DNA of 64,000 bases from JASHPR01 sp963778075 (GTDB taxonomy: Bacteria > Actinomycetota > Actinomycetes > Streptosporangiales > Streptosporangiaceae), in assembly GCA_963778075.1 (NCBI GenBank), contig CAVZTJ010000002.1:1-64000 (forward strand). Reading direction: 5' to 3'. The translations under genes were made by a program, and so were the position numbers. Position 1 is the stretch's first letter; each line of letters begins with the position of its first letter. Below the pieces are notes generated by a model that saw nothing but the letters and a program-made list of their open reading frames with translations, did not search any database and was not told where the DNA came from. Below are positions 26,307 to 36,100 of the stretch, piece by piece.

Positions 26307-26874
26307 ATGATCCACCCGGCAGCAACGCTCGCGGCGATAGAGATTCACCGCGAAGCAGCCGCCAGGCCCCCGGCGGAGATCGTCGTCCGCCGAGGCGATT
26401 CCCTCAGCGGGATCGCCGCCCGGTACCGGGTCGAATGGCCCGGGCTGTACGAGGCCAACCGGGCAGTCATCGGGGAGAACCCCAACCTGCTCAACCCAGG
26501 CGAGCGCCTGCGCATACCGTCCGCGGCGTCGGCAGCGCGCCTGGCCGCGTCCTACCGCCCGACCGTGGTCCCCGCCGCGGCACCCTCATTGGCGCCAACG
26601 GAAACGACGCCCGTCCAGAACGCGCCGGCAGAGCCAGCCGCGCCGGCGCTCTTTCCAGGAATGCGTCATCTCCAGGGAGAGTGGCGGCGACGCCCAGGTC
26701 ATGAACGGAAGTGGTCACTACGGTCTCTACCAGTTCAGCTACTCCGCCTGGGTCGCAGCGGGAGGCAACCCCGCCGACTTCGGGAATGCGTCCGCCGCCG
26801 AGCAGAACCAGGCGTTCGCCACGGCATACGCCCAGGACGGGACCGCACCGTGGGCGCCGTACGACGGCTGCTGA
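26307..26874 (+). pseudogene. LysM cell-wall protein with transglycosylase-like domain, frameshifted
   Basis: ATG 26307 follows GAGAGGATG-type sequence. Residues 24-72 are a LysM domain (EIVVRRGDSLSGIAARYRVEWPGLYEANRAVIGENPNLLNPGERLRIP) that binds peptidoglycan. A Pro/Ala linker leads to a frame change near 26655. The next frame encodes a small lysozyme-like domain (FQECVISRESGGDAQVMNGSGHYGLYQFSYSAWVAAGGNPADFG ... WAPYDGC) ending at 26874. ESGG carries the catalytic Glu of Rpf/SLT-type muralytic enzymes. As read, translation would miss the catalytic domain. No signal peptide is evident in the first frame. Confidence 0.7.
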
Positions 26875-26930
26875 TGCGCACACCCGGCCATCAGGCGAAG
26901 GCCGGGCAGAACTGAGCAGGTAGCTGCACG

Positions 26931-26968
26931 TGGGCGGCGGCAAGGGACCAGTTCCCTGCCGTCGCCCA
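26931..26968 (+). terminator. Imperfect hairpin after LysM gene
   Basis: The stems tgggcggcggcaaggga and ttccctgccgtcgccca pair at 14 of 17 positions around a 4-base loop, 57 bases after the LysM/transglycosylase stop. Confidence 0.55.
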
Positions 26969-26984
26969 CAGCGTAAAAGCGAAT

Positions 26985-27226
26985 CGTCGCCCAGTTTCCG
27001 GTGGGCTCCCGCGATTGACAAGCTGATCACCGCGACCACGACCACCACGGCAGGCAACGCCCAGAAGGCACTCAACGCGTACGCCAACGCGGTCCGGCTC
27101 CAGCTGCCGAACTTCTGGCAGCCGAGCCCCGGCACCCTCATCACCGTGCAGTCCAACCTGCGCGGCTTCTCGCCGAACGCCTACGGCTTCCTGAACCCGG
27201 AGGAGTGGTACTTCACCAAGAGCTGA
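26985..27226 (+). pseudogene. Family 5 ABC substrate-binding protein, C-terminal stub
   Basis: The last 75 residues (RWAPAIDKLITATTTTTAGNAQKALNAYANAVRLQLPNFWQP ... GFSPNAYGFLNPEEWYFTKS) match the C-terminal end of peptide/oligosaccharide (SBP_bac_5) binding proteins, where the final 'PExWYFTK' is typical. No N-terminal lobe, signal peptide or start is present. It converges with the DrrB-like gene. Confidence 0.65.
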
Positions 27227-27243
27227 GCCGCGGGGGCACATCG

Positions 27244-28005
27244 TCAGGCGATCTTGCGGTGGTAGGTGACCATGGCGAGCGCGTACGCGACGACGAGGAT
27301 GCCGAGGCACCAGGCGAGAGCGGTCCAGACGGCGGCGCCGGCCGGCTGCTGAGCGAGCAGGTCGCGGATCGTGTTGACGATGGATGTCACCGGCTGGTTG
27401 TCGGCAAAGGCGCGCACCGGTCCGGGCATGGTGGCGGTGGGCACGAATGCCGAGCTGATGAACGGCAGGAAGATGAGCGGGTAGGAGAACGCGCCCGCGC
27501 CGTCCACGGACTTGGCGGTGAGCCCGGGGATGACGGCGAGCCACGTGAGCGCCAGGGTGAACAGGAACAGGATGCCGGCGACCGCGAGCCACGCCAGCGC
27601 TCCGGCCCCCGAGCGGAAGCCAATGCCGACGGCGACGAGCACAACGACCACGAGCGAGATCAGGTTGGCGGCCAGCGAGGTCAGCACGTGCGACCACAGC
27701 ACGGACGACCGTGCGATCGGCATGGACTGGAATCGCTGGAAGATGCCGCCCTGCATATCCGTGAAGAGCCGGAGCGCGGTGTAGGAGATGCCTGAGGCAA
27801 TCGTGATGAGCAGGATGCCCGGCAGCAGGTAGGACACATACGTTTCCGACCCGTGTTTGACCGCGCCGCCAAACACGTAGACGAACAGCAGCAGCAAGGC
27901 AATCGGTGTGATGGCGGTCGTGATGATGGTGTCCGGGCTGCGCGTGATGTGGCGCATGGACCGTCCCAGCAGGACGGCGGTGTCGCCGACGAAATGCGTG
28001 TTCAT
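27244..28005 (-). CDS. ABC-2 type permease, DrrB-like
   Basis: The protein has 253 residues with six predicted helices (e.g. ITTAITPIALLLLFVYVFGG, YLLPGILLITIASGISYTA, NLISLVVVVLVAVGIGF). The cytoplasmic segment GGIFQRFQSMPIARSSVLWSHVL is the usual DrrB/ABC2 loop, and LIFLPFISSAFVPTATMPGPVRAFADNQPVTSIVNTIRDLL is characteristic of daunorubicin-resistance-type exporters. It forms a transporter with the ATPase encoded 10 bases upstream on the same strand. Substrate unknown; drug or lipid export is the family norm. Confidence 0.88.
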   Translation of the reverse strand: MNTHFVGDTAVLLGRSMRHITRSPDTIITTAITPIALLLLFVYVFGGAVKHGSETYVSYLLPGILLITIASGISYTALRLFTDMQGGIFQRFQSMPIARSSVLWSHVLTSLAANLISLVVVVLVAVGIGFRSGAGALAWLAVAGILFLFTLALTWLAVIPGLTAKSVDGAGAFSYPLIFLPFISSAFVPTATMPGPVRAFADNQPVTSIVNTIRDLLAQQPAGAAVWTALAWCLGILVVAYALAMVTYHRKIA

Positions 28006-28015
28006 CGCTTACTCC

Positions 28016-28840
28016 TTATCTTTCGGTGCGGCCGGCGCGGGCCGCGCTGTCGCCGCTGCCGGCACGGTCGCTGCGGGTGATGGCGAGGAAGATGTCCTCG
28101 AGGGTCTGCTGTTTCTCGACGTACTCGACCTTGGCGGGAGGGAAGAGCTGCTTCAGCTCCGCGAGGGTGCCGTTCGCGATGATCCGCCCCTGGTGCAGGA
28201 TCGCGATCCGGTCGGCGAGCTGTTCGGCCTCGTCCAGGTACTGCGTCGTGAGCAGCACCGTCGTGCCCTGCTGGGCGAGTTCCCTGACGGCCTGCCACAC
28301 CTCGAGGCGCGCCTCGGGATCGAGCCCGGTCGTCGGCTCGTCCAGGAAGATCACCGGCGGATTCCCGATGAGGCTCATCGCGATGTCCAGGCGGCGGCGC
28401 ATGCCCCCGGAATACGTCGACACCCGTCGCTGTGCCGCGTCGGTGAGCTGGAAGCGGGCCAGCAGGTCATCCGCGATCTTGCCGACGCCCTTCAGGTGCC
28501 GCAGTCGCGCGGCGAGCACCAGGTTCTCCCGCCCGGTGAGGATTTCGTCCACGGCCGCGAACTGCCCGGTGAGGCTGATGGACTCCCGCACCTGCGCACC
28601 CTGCGCGGCGACGTCGAAGCCGTTGACGGTGGCCGTCCCCGCGTCCTGCTTGAGCAGCGTGGCGAGGATGTTCAGGACCGTGGTCTTGCCCGCGCCGTTG
28701 GACCCCAGCAGGGCGAAAATGCTGCCCCGCGCGACGTCGAAGTCCACGCCGCGAAGCGCGTGCACCTTCTTGTATGCCTTCTCCAGGCCCTGAACGTGAA
28801 TCGCCTGGGCCGATTGCGCTGTCATCGGTTGTGCCGTCAT
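28016..28840 (-). CDS. ABC transporter ATPase, DrrA-like
   Basis: The protein has about 274 residues from ATG 28840 (MTAQPMTAQSAQAIHVQGLEKAYKKV). A second in-frame ATG at 28825 is equally possible. Walker A GSNGAGKT, Q-loop LTGQFAAVDE, signature YSGGMRRRLDIAMSLI, Walker B VIFLDEPTTGLDP and H-loop LLTTQYLDEAEQLAD are all intact, and the C-terminal tail (ELKQLFPPAKVEYVEKQQTLEDIFLAIT) is typical of DrrA. It energises the DrrB-like permease. Upstream residues of the open frame to 28912 lack homology. Confidence 0.88.
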   Translation of the reverse strand: MTAQPMTAQSAQAIHVQGLEKAYKKVHALRGVDFDVARGSIFALLGSNGAGKTTVLNILATLLKQDAGTATVNGFDVAAQGAQVRESISLTGQFAAVDEILTGRENLVLAARLRHLKGVGKIADDLLARFQLTDAAQRRVSTYSGGMRRRLDIAMSLIGNPPVIFLDEPTTGLDPEARLEVWQAVRELAQQGTTVLLTTQYLDEAEQLADRIAILHQGRIIANGTLAELKQLFPPAKVEYVEKQQTLEDIFLAITRSDRAGSGDSAARAGRTER

Positions 28841-29019
28841 CGGGATGACCGTTGCCCTTCTTCTCCAGCGGCGGAAGCCGTCCCCACAGGCCGGGGAACG
28901 CCGCGATGACATTGAGGGTGCACGCAGCGGGATTCATCCCGGTTTCACGCCGGTTTCACTCGCTGGCCCGGGCGCTCGGCGACCCGTTCCGGATGAATAC
29001 TGGGACCACGCCAGTTGTC

Positions 29020-29175
29020 GGCACCGAAGTCCGCATCGACCAGGAAATCGCCCTCTGGGTGGGCAACCAGGATCGCCGTCGCGGCGAAGGAGCGCTTATC
29101 GCGGAACGAGCCGCCCTTGAACGCGAAGCCAGCCCTCGTCTCATAGCTGCCGGTTGGCAGCTGGTAGACGGCCAT
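29020..29175 (-). pseudogene. Metallo-beta-lactamase-fold hydrolase, N-terminal stub
   Basis: About 52 residues (MAVYQLPTGSYETRAGFAFKGGSFRDKRSFAATAILVAHPEGDFLVDADFGAD) correspond to the first strands of an MBL-fold hydrolase, ending just before the HxHxDH metal site. The remainder of the frame has no similarity. The gene has lost at least three quarters of its length. Confidence 0.55.
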
Positions 29176-29297
29176 GTCCGACGGTAGCCTGGCCTCCGGG
29201 AGGGGCCCCTGCCAGGCGGCGGCATGGACGGCGACTTCATGGCGTCCCTCGTTATCGAGAGCTAGAGTCTTCCACTCCCCCGGTGGTCACCCCGGCG

Positions 29298-30047
29298 ATG
29301 ATGGCCGACGTGGAGGAGGTCGAGGTCGTCGTCGCCCATAACGAGCGCGCGACCCTGCGCGTCGGCGACACGTTCCTGAAGATCGACGCTGATCAGACGC
29401 GCACCGATGTCGAGGTCGAGGCGATGGCTCTGGCGCCGATCCCGACTCCGGAGGTCCTGTGGCGCAAGCCGCCCGTGCTCGCGCTCGCGGCCCTCCCCGG
29501 GACGGCACTCGGCCGCCTCGGCGAGCCGTCGGCCGCGTCGGCGGCGGCGTGGGCCGCGGCGGGGGCCGCCGTGCGGATGCTGCACGACGCACCGCTGCCG
29601 CCATGGCCCGGCCGGAGCCTCGACGAGATCGCATCGGAGCTCGACGGCGAATGCGAGTGGCTCATCGCGAACGACGTCCTTCCCGCCAGCCTGGTCACGC
29701 GCAACCGCCGGACTGCCGAGGCTGCGCTCCGGCCGTGGACACCGGTGTTCACGCACGGCGACCTGCAGATCAGCCACGTGTTCATCGACAAGGACGAGAT
29801 CACCGGCGTGATCGACTGGTCCGAGGCGAGCCAGGGCGATGCCATGTACGACCTCGCCATCTTGACGCTCGGGCACGAGGAGCATCTTGACGACGTCGTC
29901 GCCGGCTACGGCACCGACGTCGACCTCGACGTGATCCGCGCGTGGTGGTCGCTGCGAAGCCTGCGGGCGGCCCGCTGGCTGATCGAGCACGGCTTCGACC
30001 CATCCACGCCTGGCGCCGAGTTCGACGTGCTGAGATCCCAGATGTGA
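29298..30047 (+). CDS. Aminoglycoside phosphotransferase-family kinase
   Basis: The protein has about 249 residues from ATG 29298; GTG 29283 is a possible alternative, and neither has a good ribosome site. APH-fold features: nucleotide-lobe VGDTFLKIDAD with Lys, catalytic loop FTHGDLQISHVFID (HGDxxxxN variant with His in place of Asn), and the metal site GVIDWSEAS. These kinases phosphorylate small molecules; resistance should not be assumed. Variation of the catalytic-loop Asn to His is unusual and may affect activity. Upstream is the MBL stub on the opposite strand, downstream the acetamidase. Confidence 0.8.
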   Translation: MMADVEEVEVVVAHNERATLRVGDTFLKIDADQTRTDVEVEAMALAPIPTPEVLWRKPPVLALAALPGTALGRLGEPSAASAAAWAAAGAAVRMLHDAPLPPWPGRSLDEIASELDGECEWLIANDVLPASLVTRNRRTAEAALRPWTPVFTHGDLQISHVFIDKDEITGVIDWSEASQGDAMYDLAILTLGHEEHLDDVVAGYGTDVDLDVIRAWWSLRSLRAARWLIEHGFDPSTPGAEFDVLRSQM

Positions 30048-30119
30048 GGCAGCATCGGCTCGACGGCAATGTTGCTCGCTCGCATTGTCGCGCTGGAGCG
30101 GAGCGGGGAAGATCGCTGC

Positions 30120-31043
30120 ATGACTCGCCACGAGCTCGGTCCGTCGCCGTCGACGACAGCAGACGTGTTCTCCCGTGACCTGCTACCGGTACTGACCGTC
30201 GATCCCGGCGACACGATCGCGCTGCGCTCACTGGACGCGTCTGGGCATATGCGGCCGCAGACGTTCCCTGGCGAGAAGGTGCCGACGATGCTCAGCGACC
30301 AGCGCGGCCATTGCCTGACCGGGCCGATCGCTGTCCGCGGTGCGGTGCCGGGCGAGGTGCTCGCGGTGCGTTTCGTGTCGCTTCGGCCCGACCCTTGGGG
30401 CTTCACCGCCGCAGCGAGCCGCGACACCCCGCTGACCAGGCGTCTCGGCCTGCACGAGGGCCCGCCGGCCTGGCTGCTCTGGCAGATTGACGCGGACGCG
30501 GGAGTAGCCACCAGCGACCTGGGGCACACGGTGCGGATAGCCCCGTTTCACGGCGTGACGGGCGTCGCCTGGGACGAGCCGGGTGATCACTCGACCGTCC
30601 CGCCCAGGGCTGTGGGCGGCGGCAACATCGACTGCAAGGAACTGGTCGCCGGATCGGTCCTGTACCTGCCGGTTGCCGTGCCCGGTGCGCTGCTGAGCAT
30701 TGGCGACGGCCATGCCGCCCAGGGCGACGGGGAGGTGGCGGGCACCGCGATCGAGTGCGGTATGACGACCGAGATTGAGCTCGAACTGGTCACGCAGCGG
30801 CCGGTTCCAGGAGTGCACGCGGAAACTCCGGCGGGCCAGGTCACCTTTGGCTTCAGCCCAGATCTCAACGCGGCAATGGGCGATGCGCTTGATGCGATGC
30901 TGACCTGGCTGCAGGCGAGCTACGGCGTTGCCAAGGCAACGGCGCTGGCGCTGGCCAGCCCGGTGCTCGACCTGAGGGTCACGCAGGTGGCGAACCAGTC
31001 CTGGGGCGTTCATGCGCTGCTTCCGGCGGGCGCGATCAGCTGA
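30120..31043 (+). CDS. Acetamidase/formamidase family protein
   Basis: The protein has 307 residues from ATG 30120 (MTRHELGPSPSTTADVFSRD), preceded by GGGGAAG. Family landmarks: TFPGEKVPTMLSDQRGHCLTGPIAVRGAVPGEVLAV, PRAVGGGNIDCKELVAGSVLYLPVAVPGALLSIGDGHAAQGDGEVAGTAIECGMTTEIELEL. The GGNxD and GDxHAxQGDGE motifs define the FmdA_AmdA fold that hydrolyses formamide or acetamide to ammonia in the cytoplasm. Length is normal. It follows the APH-like gene by 72 bases but with its own start signals. Confidence 0.92.
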   Translation: MTRHELGPSPSTTADVFSRDLLPVLTVDPGDTIALRSLDASGHMRPQTFPGEKVPTMLSDQRGHCLTGPIAVRGAVPGEVLAVRFVSLRPDPWGFTAAASRDTPLTRRLGLHEGPPAWLLWQIDADAGVATSDLGHTVRIAPFHGVTGVAWDEPGDHSTVPPRAVGGGNIDCKELVAGSVLYLPVAVPGALLSIGDGHAAQGDGEVAGTAIECGMTTEIELELVTQRPVPGVHAETPAGQVTFGFSPDLNAAMGDALDAMLTWLQASYGVAKATALALASPVLDLRVTQVANQSWGVHALLPAGAIS

Positions 31044-31079
31044 CAGGAAAGCCCAGCAGACAGCTATCGGGTCAAGCGG

Positions 31080-31760
31080 CCGGGCGGCGTCATCCTCGGC
31101 TGGTGATCGTGGCTACGGGAGCGGAGCCCGCGGCCGGGGCCCGGGTCCTCGCGGCGGCCGCCGGGAACCCGCTGGCGCTGGTCGAGCTGGCGCGTTCGCT
31201 GCCACCGGAAGCGGGCACTCAGTCGTTCCCGGCCCTGCCTTTGACGGAGCGGCTCGAGCGGGCGTTCACCGCGCGGCTCGACGAGTTGCCCCCGCACACG
31301 CGCGCCTGCTTGCTGGCCGCGGCGCTGGACGGGCGGGCTTCGCTCGATGAGCTCATCCGCTGCGCTGCGACGGTCGCGGGAAGCGTCGTTTCGGTTTCGG
31401 CGGTCGACCCGGCGGTTGAGGTTGGCTTGGTCGAGGTTGATGCTCAGGAGCTGCGCTTCCGTCATCCGCTCATCCGGTCGGCGCTGCGGCAGAAGGCAAC
31501 CGTGGCGCAAAGAATCGCGACCTATGCGGCTCTGGCTGAGGTCGTTGCTGATCCAGAGCGCAAGTTGTGGCACCGGGCGATGGCCGCGGTCGGGTGTGAC
31601 GAGGACCTTGCGGCTGACCTCGAGGATCACGCCGAGGCAGCGCGGAGGCGCGGGGCCATGACGGTCGCGGCACCAACGCTTGAGCGCGCGGCGGCGCTGA
31701 CGGCGGAGCCGCGAAGGAAAGGCAAGCGCCGGGTGCGGGCGGCTGAAGTGGCCGTCACAC
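31080..31760 (+). pseudogene. Large LuxR-type (LAL) regulator, internal fragment
   Basis: The frame carries VLAAAAGNPLALVELARSLPPE, LTERLERAFTARLDELPPHTRACLLAAALDG, QELRFRHPLIRSALRQKATVAQRIATYAALAEVV and LWHRAMAAVGCDEDLAADLEDHAEAARRRGAMTVAAPTLERAAAL, the middle of an LAL/AAA-LuxR regulator. The Walker A N-terminus and the C-terminal LuxR helix-turn-helix are both missing. The frame runs on by chance into the following small gene. GTG 31103 is an internal codon. Confidence 0.7.
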
Positions 31761-31807
31761 GGCAATTCGTTGGGCTACCAGCCGCGAAAAAGAGCCTGGA
31801 GGACGTC

Positions 31808-32116
31808 ATGAACGCCGACACACACGCCCAGATCATGGCCGAAGGCATCAAGCAGGAGAAGATCGGGCGCGCCATGCTCGCAGGCCCGTCCTGTGTCCCC
31901 GGCGACCAGAACATCGTTGGCGCGGCGGACATGTGCGCGGATCCGATGGGCATGGTGTGGCTGAAGGACCTGATGGCCCGGAAGCCGGCGCCGACCGTGA
32001 CGGGCGGCTATTTCTATCACCAGAAGCCCCGCATGGCACACCCCGTCGCCCGCGATCTCAAGGTCCAGGATCAACTGCTCACATATTGCGCCGCGCTGAC
32101 CGGCGTGACCCTGTAA
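31808..32116 (+). CDS. Hypothetical protein, 102 residues
   Basis: ATG 31808 is preceded by GGAGG at five bases (ctggaggacgtc), a much better signal than anything upstream in the same frame. The product MNADTHAQIMAEGIKQEKIG ... CALTGVTL is soluble with three to four Cys and a His/Lys-rich middle (GGYFYHQKPRMAHPVARD). I recognise no family. It may be the C-terminal part of a larger gene that was fused to the LuxR fragment, but the ribosome site argues that it could be translated alone. A strong terminator follows at 32162. Confidence 0.45.
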   Translation: MNADTHAQIMAEGIKQEKIGRAMLAGPSCVPGDQNIVGAADMCADPMGMVWLKDLMARKPAPTVTGGYFYHQKPRMAHPVARDLKVQDQLLTYCAALTGVTL

Positions 32117-32161
32117 CCCCCGAGCCGCAAACCGGCAAAACGGACGCAGAGCGGCTCGCCA

Positions 32162-32208
32162 AGGGCACGGGCTCACCAAGTGGTCTGGCCCTGGTGAGCC
32201 CGTGCCCT
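32162..32208. terminator. Bidirectional terminator, 17-bp perfect stem
   Basis: The arms agggcacgggctcacca and tggtgagcccgtgccct are exact complements around a 13-base loop. The hairpin sits between two convergent genes (ends 32116 and 32219). Confidence 0.85.
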
Positions 32209-32218
32209 GCCGGGTGCA

Positions 32219-32575
32219 TCAGCCTTTGGCGTAGTTGCTGGCACCCCACCAGTCGACGACTATTACTGGCTCGTCACCGACGACCCACGCATCGTGGCCT
32301 GAAGGCAGCGCCGTCACCTGGCCAGGAACGGCGTCGAACTGGGTGCCGTCGGCCATCTCGATCCGCAGCGTTCCGGCCACGTGGTACTGGAAGTGCGGTG
32401 CTTCACACAGGTCGGTGCCGGTGAGTGGCTTGACGTGTTCGGACCACCGCCAACCGGGCTGCAGGATGAGCCGCCCGATATCGCTGCCGCCGATGTGCAG
32501 CAGTTCCACTTCGCCGTTAGGGAACGTGCGGACTTCATCAGCCTTGGCGAAGTCCTTGTGCTCTGCCATGGACAT
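32219..32575 (-). CDS. Small cupin-domain protein
   Basis: The protein has 118 residues and is a single cupin barrel. Motif 1 is degenerate (PGWRWSEHVKPLTGTDLCEAPHFQYHVAGTLRIEMADG, with His at two of the usual metal positions) and motif 2 is PGQVTALPSGHDAWVVGDEPVIVVDW. Likely cytoplasmic; substrate unknown. It starts at 32575, where GAAAGATC precedes ATG. The next upstream gene (SnoaL-like) ends 53 bases away on the same strand, so the two are probably an operon. Confidence 0.82.
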   Translation of the reverse strand: MSMAEHKDFAKADEVRTFPNGEVELLHIGGSDIGRLILQPGWRWSEHVKPLTGTDLCEAPHFQYHVAGTLRIEMADGTQFDAVPGQVTALPSGHDAWVVGDEPVIVVDWWGASNYAKG

Positions 32576-32628
32576 GATCTTTCTCCCTGCTCGTGATGTC
32601 GGACTTGTCGTGCCGGGCCCTGGGACGG

Positions 32629-33006
32629 TTACTCGTCCCAGGCCTGGACGCCGGACTGGCGGGTGATCAGGCCGTCCTTCAGGTCAAGCACGGCGATGCA
32701 CAGGACCTGCGCCCCGCTCGGGTAACGGCAGGCCTGCACGAAGGCCGCGTTGTCCCCGCTGACCACCAGGCGCCTGATCTCGTGCGTCATGTCCCGGCCG
32801 CACACGTCGGCGAAGTACTCGCCGATCGCGCTCCGGCCCCGGATAACCTTCGGGTTGCTGGGCTGGTCGTTGCGGTCCACGACCTGCAACTCGGCGTCCT
32901 CGGCGTACAGGCCGAGCAGCGTGGCGGCGTCGCGTTCCTCGATGCCGCGGCGCAGCGCCTCGGAATCAAACGACTGGCCGGTCCTGGTGATCTCGCTGGT
33001 GCTCAT
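32629..33006 (-). CDS. SnoaL/NTF2-like protein
   Basis: The protein has 125 residues from ATG 33006 (MSTSEITRTGQSFDSEALRRGIEERDAATLLGLYAEDAELQVVDRN), supported by GGGAGG. It has the cone-shaped NTF2 fold typical of SnoaL-like cyclases, ketosteroid-isomerase relatives and limonene-epoxide-hydrolase-type proteins: GRSAIGEYFADVCGRDMTHEIRRLVVSGDNAAFVQ. Function cannot be assigned beyond small-molecule binding. First gene of the SnoaL-cupin pair, divergent from the BTAD regulator. Confidence 0.82.
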   Translation of the reverse strand: MSTSEITRTGQSFDSEALRRGIEERDAATLLGLYAEDAELQVVDRNDQPSNPKVIRGRSAIGEYFADVCGRDMTHEIRRLVVSGDNAAFVQACRYPSGAQVLCIAVLDLKDGLITRQSGVQAWDE

Positions 33007-33131
33007 CTGGTGCCTCCCTGATCGTCGTGCTCTTCGAATTCCGAGCACGACGATTCCCTGGCACCGTCAACGGACCGTCAAAGCCGAGGCAGAGCCGCTA
33101 AGGCGGGCCAGGAACTGCCCTGACCAGGGGC

Positions 33132-36100
33132 ATGCCGCCTACAATGACGGCAGCCATGCTTGAGATCCGCGTGATCGGCGAGCTAGAGGTGCGGCTAGCC
33201 GGGAAGAAGGCAGCGCTCCCGGCCGGCAGACGGGTCAGGGCGCTGCTGGGCTGGCTCGCGGTGCACCCCGGCCGTCATCCCCGTTCCCGCCTGGCCGGGC
33301 AGTTCTGGCCGGACGTGCTGGAGGCCAGCGCGCGGGCCAGCCTCCGGAGCGCCATCTGGGCTCTCCGCTCGGCGCTCGGGCCCGATTTCGGCTCGTACCT
33401 GGTCACCGACCGCGAGACCATCAGCCTCGCAGCCGACGGTCTCTGGGTGGACCTGCAGGAAGTTAGGCGGCTCATCGCGCAAGGCCAGCCCGGGGCCGCG
33501 CTCGACCTGTGCCGTGGGGATCTGCTGCAGGAACTCGACGATGACTGGGTAGTCGAGGCCCGCGAGGAACTCGGCCGCGATATTGCCGCCGCGCTTCGGG
33601 ACCTCATGGGACAGGCCAGCGCCGCGGACGACCTGGCGGCGGCGGTCGGCTGGGCCCGGCGCCGGGCGGTGCTCTGCCCGCTGGATGAGTCGGCCGGAGC
33701 TGACCTGATCGGCGCCCTCGTGCGGGCTGGTGATGCGCCAGCGGCACTGGAGGCGCTGGAGAAGCTGCAGGAGCGGCTGGACAGCGAACTCGGGATCATG
33801 GTGTCCGGGGAGACGATGGCGCTCGTCAGCCAGCTTCGCCGCACGGCCAGCCGGCCCGCCCAGGCCTCCCTGCGCGCTCATCACGGCTCAGGCGCCTCGG
33901 AGCACGCGGTCAAGCCAGCAGGAGGTCTCGTAGGACGAGAGCGGGACTTCGCCGACCTGGTCAAAGCCTGGCGGGCGGCGCGGAATGACTCCGGCGGAGC
34001 CGTACTGCTCGACGGAGAGGGTGGCATCGGCAAGACCCGGCTCGTCGAGGAACTGCAGGCCACGGCCCGGCGCACCGCCCCCAACGTCCTGATAGCTGGA
34101 ACCACAGCAGCCGGACCGGGCCGGGCATCGCCGTTTGCCATCTGGACCGACGCGCTCAGCGATCTCGTGAGCATGGCCGGGCACCCGCCCGGGGCGCAGG
34201 CCTGGACCGCGGACCTGGCCAGGATCGTCCCGGCCCTGGCCCTGGAAAGGGCTGAAACCGGGCTGACGGCGCGAGCCAGCGCTGATCCTCAGCTCGATCG
34301 AGTACGGCTGTGCGAGGCCGTCGTGCAGTTCCTGGCCTGGGTATCGCGGCGGGCTCCGCTGCTGCTGGCCTTCGAGGACCTGCACCTGGCGGACACGGCG
34401 AGCCTCGAGCTGATCGCCTACGCCGGACGGCGGCTGGGCCGCACGCCCGTGCTTCTCATCCTCACGCGCCGGAGGCTGCCATCGCGCCAGGACCTCGACG
34501 CCGTCCTTGGAGCGCTGCGCTCGCGTGGCGTGCTCGTCGCGGAAATCGATGTGCGGCCGCTTGCGGACGACGCCGCACGGCGTCTCATCAAGGCCTCGGC
34601 CGACCTGCCGGCCGAGGCCGTCGAGCAGATCGTGAAGCTGGCAGCGGGCAGCCCGCTGCTCGCCGTCGAGACCGCCCGCGCCGTCGCCCGGGACGGCGCC
34701 GACCTGGCCACCGGGCTGAGTGGCGCGGCGAGGCTGGCGATCAGCCGTCTGTCGGCGCAGGCACGGGTGTTCGTCGAATTCCTCGCCGCCGCCGGACGTG
34801 ATCTGGACCGTCCCGAGGTCGCATCGCTCCCGCTCCAGAACCCGGCACGCGCGGCAGCCGAGGCCCTCGGGTCAGGCCTGCTGAGAGCCGCCGACGGGCA
34901 AACCGGATTCCGGCATGCCTTGCTGCGCGACGCGGTCTACCAGGAAATCCCCGACCCGATCAGGGCACGCCTGCACCACGAGCTCGCCCAGCTGCTGCGT
35001 AATCGAGGCCGGCCATCAGGCTCCCGTGCTCAGCACACACGAGGTTCCCGCCGTGGTCTGCGGGCAGCGGAGATCGCGCGGCACCTCATCCTGGCCGGCC
35101 AGGATGAAAGGGCCGTCAGCTACCTGATCCTGGCCGCACAAGACGCACGCTCAGTGGCCGCTATGACCGAGGCAGCCGACTTCCTGACCGAGGCCACGGC
35201 GATCGAGCCGCATGACCCCGACCTGCTGGTCGAGCTCGCGGAGGTCGAGGCGTTCCGCGGCTTGCTCGAGTCCTCCGACAATGCCTTCAACCGGGCGCTT
35301 GAGCAGATATCGCCGCAAGACGCCGGAGCCCTGATCAGCGCCTGGCTGAGACGCGGCCGGTGGCTCCGCGGCGGTCTCTGCCATCCACGCGAGTCGCGCC
35401 GTTCCTATCAGAACGCGCTCGACGTGCTGGATCGCGATCCTGCCTCCGATCTCTCCGCGCGGGCAGAGGCGCTGGCCGGCAAGGCGTGGGCCGAGGCGGT
35501 CGCTGGCGAGCAGGCCGCGGTCGAAGAGCTGCTCGCCGAGACCGACCGGATCCTCGATCATGACGGGACGGGCGACCTGCTCACGCACGACATCGGGGTG
35601 GCGCGCGGGCACGCGCTGATCAGGGCGGGCCGGTTCACCGACAGCTTCGGTCCGCTGATCGCAGCGAGCGCGGCCGCGGGCCGGGCCGGGCGCCCGGACA
35701 TGGCCTACAGCTGCCTCAGCAACGCGGCGAGCGCGGCTGCGTGTGCGGGTGAGTTCGCCCGGGCGCTGGACTTCGCCGACCGGTGCCTCCCCCTGGTCGG
35801 GCCGAACGGGCTGCTGCGTCTCAGCGTCTACGCGCAGGTGGCGCGATCGGCCATCTTGCGCAGGCTGGACCGGCTGCCCGAGGCACGCCAGGCATGCGAC
35901 GCGGCGGCCGGATACTGCGACCGGGTAGGCCTGCCCGAGCTGGACGGCCTGGTCTGCCAGGAACGCGGGCTGCTCGCCCTGGCCGATGCGGATCCTGCTG
36001 CCGCAGTGACCTCGCTGGAGAGCGCCCTGGATCGTCATGCCCCGGTGAGCAGGCCTGCTACACGTCTGCGGCTGGCGGAAGCCCTGGCCCTATCCGGGCA

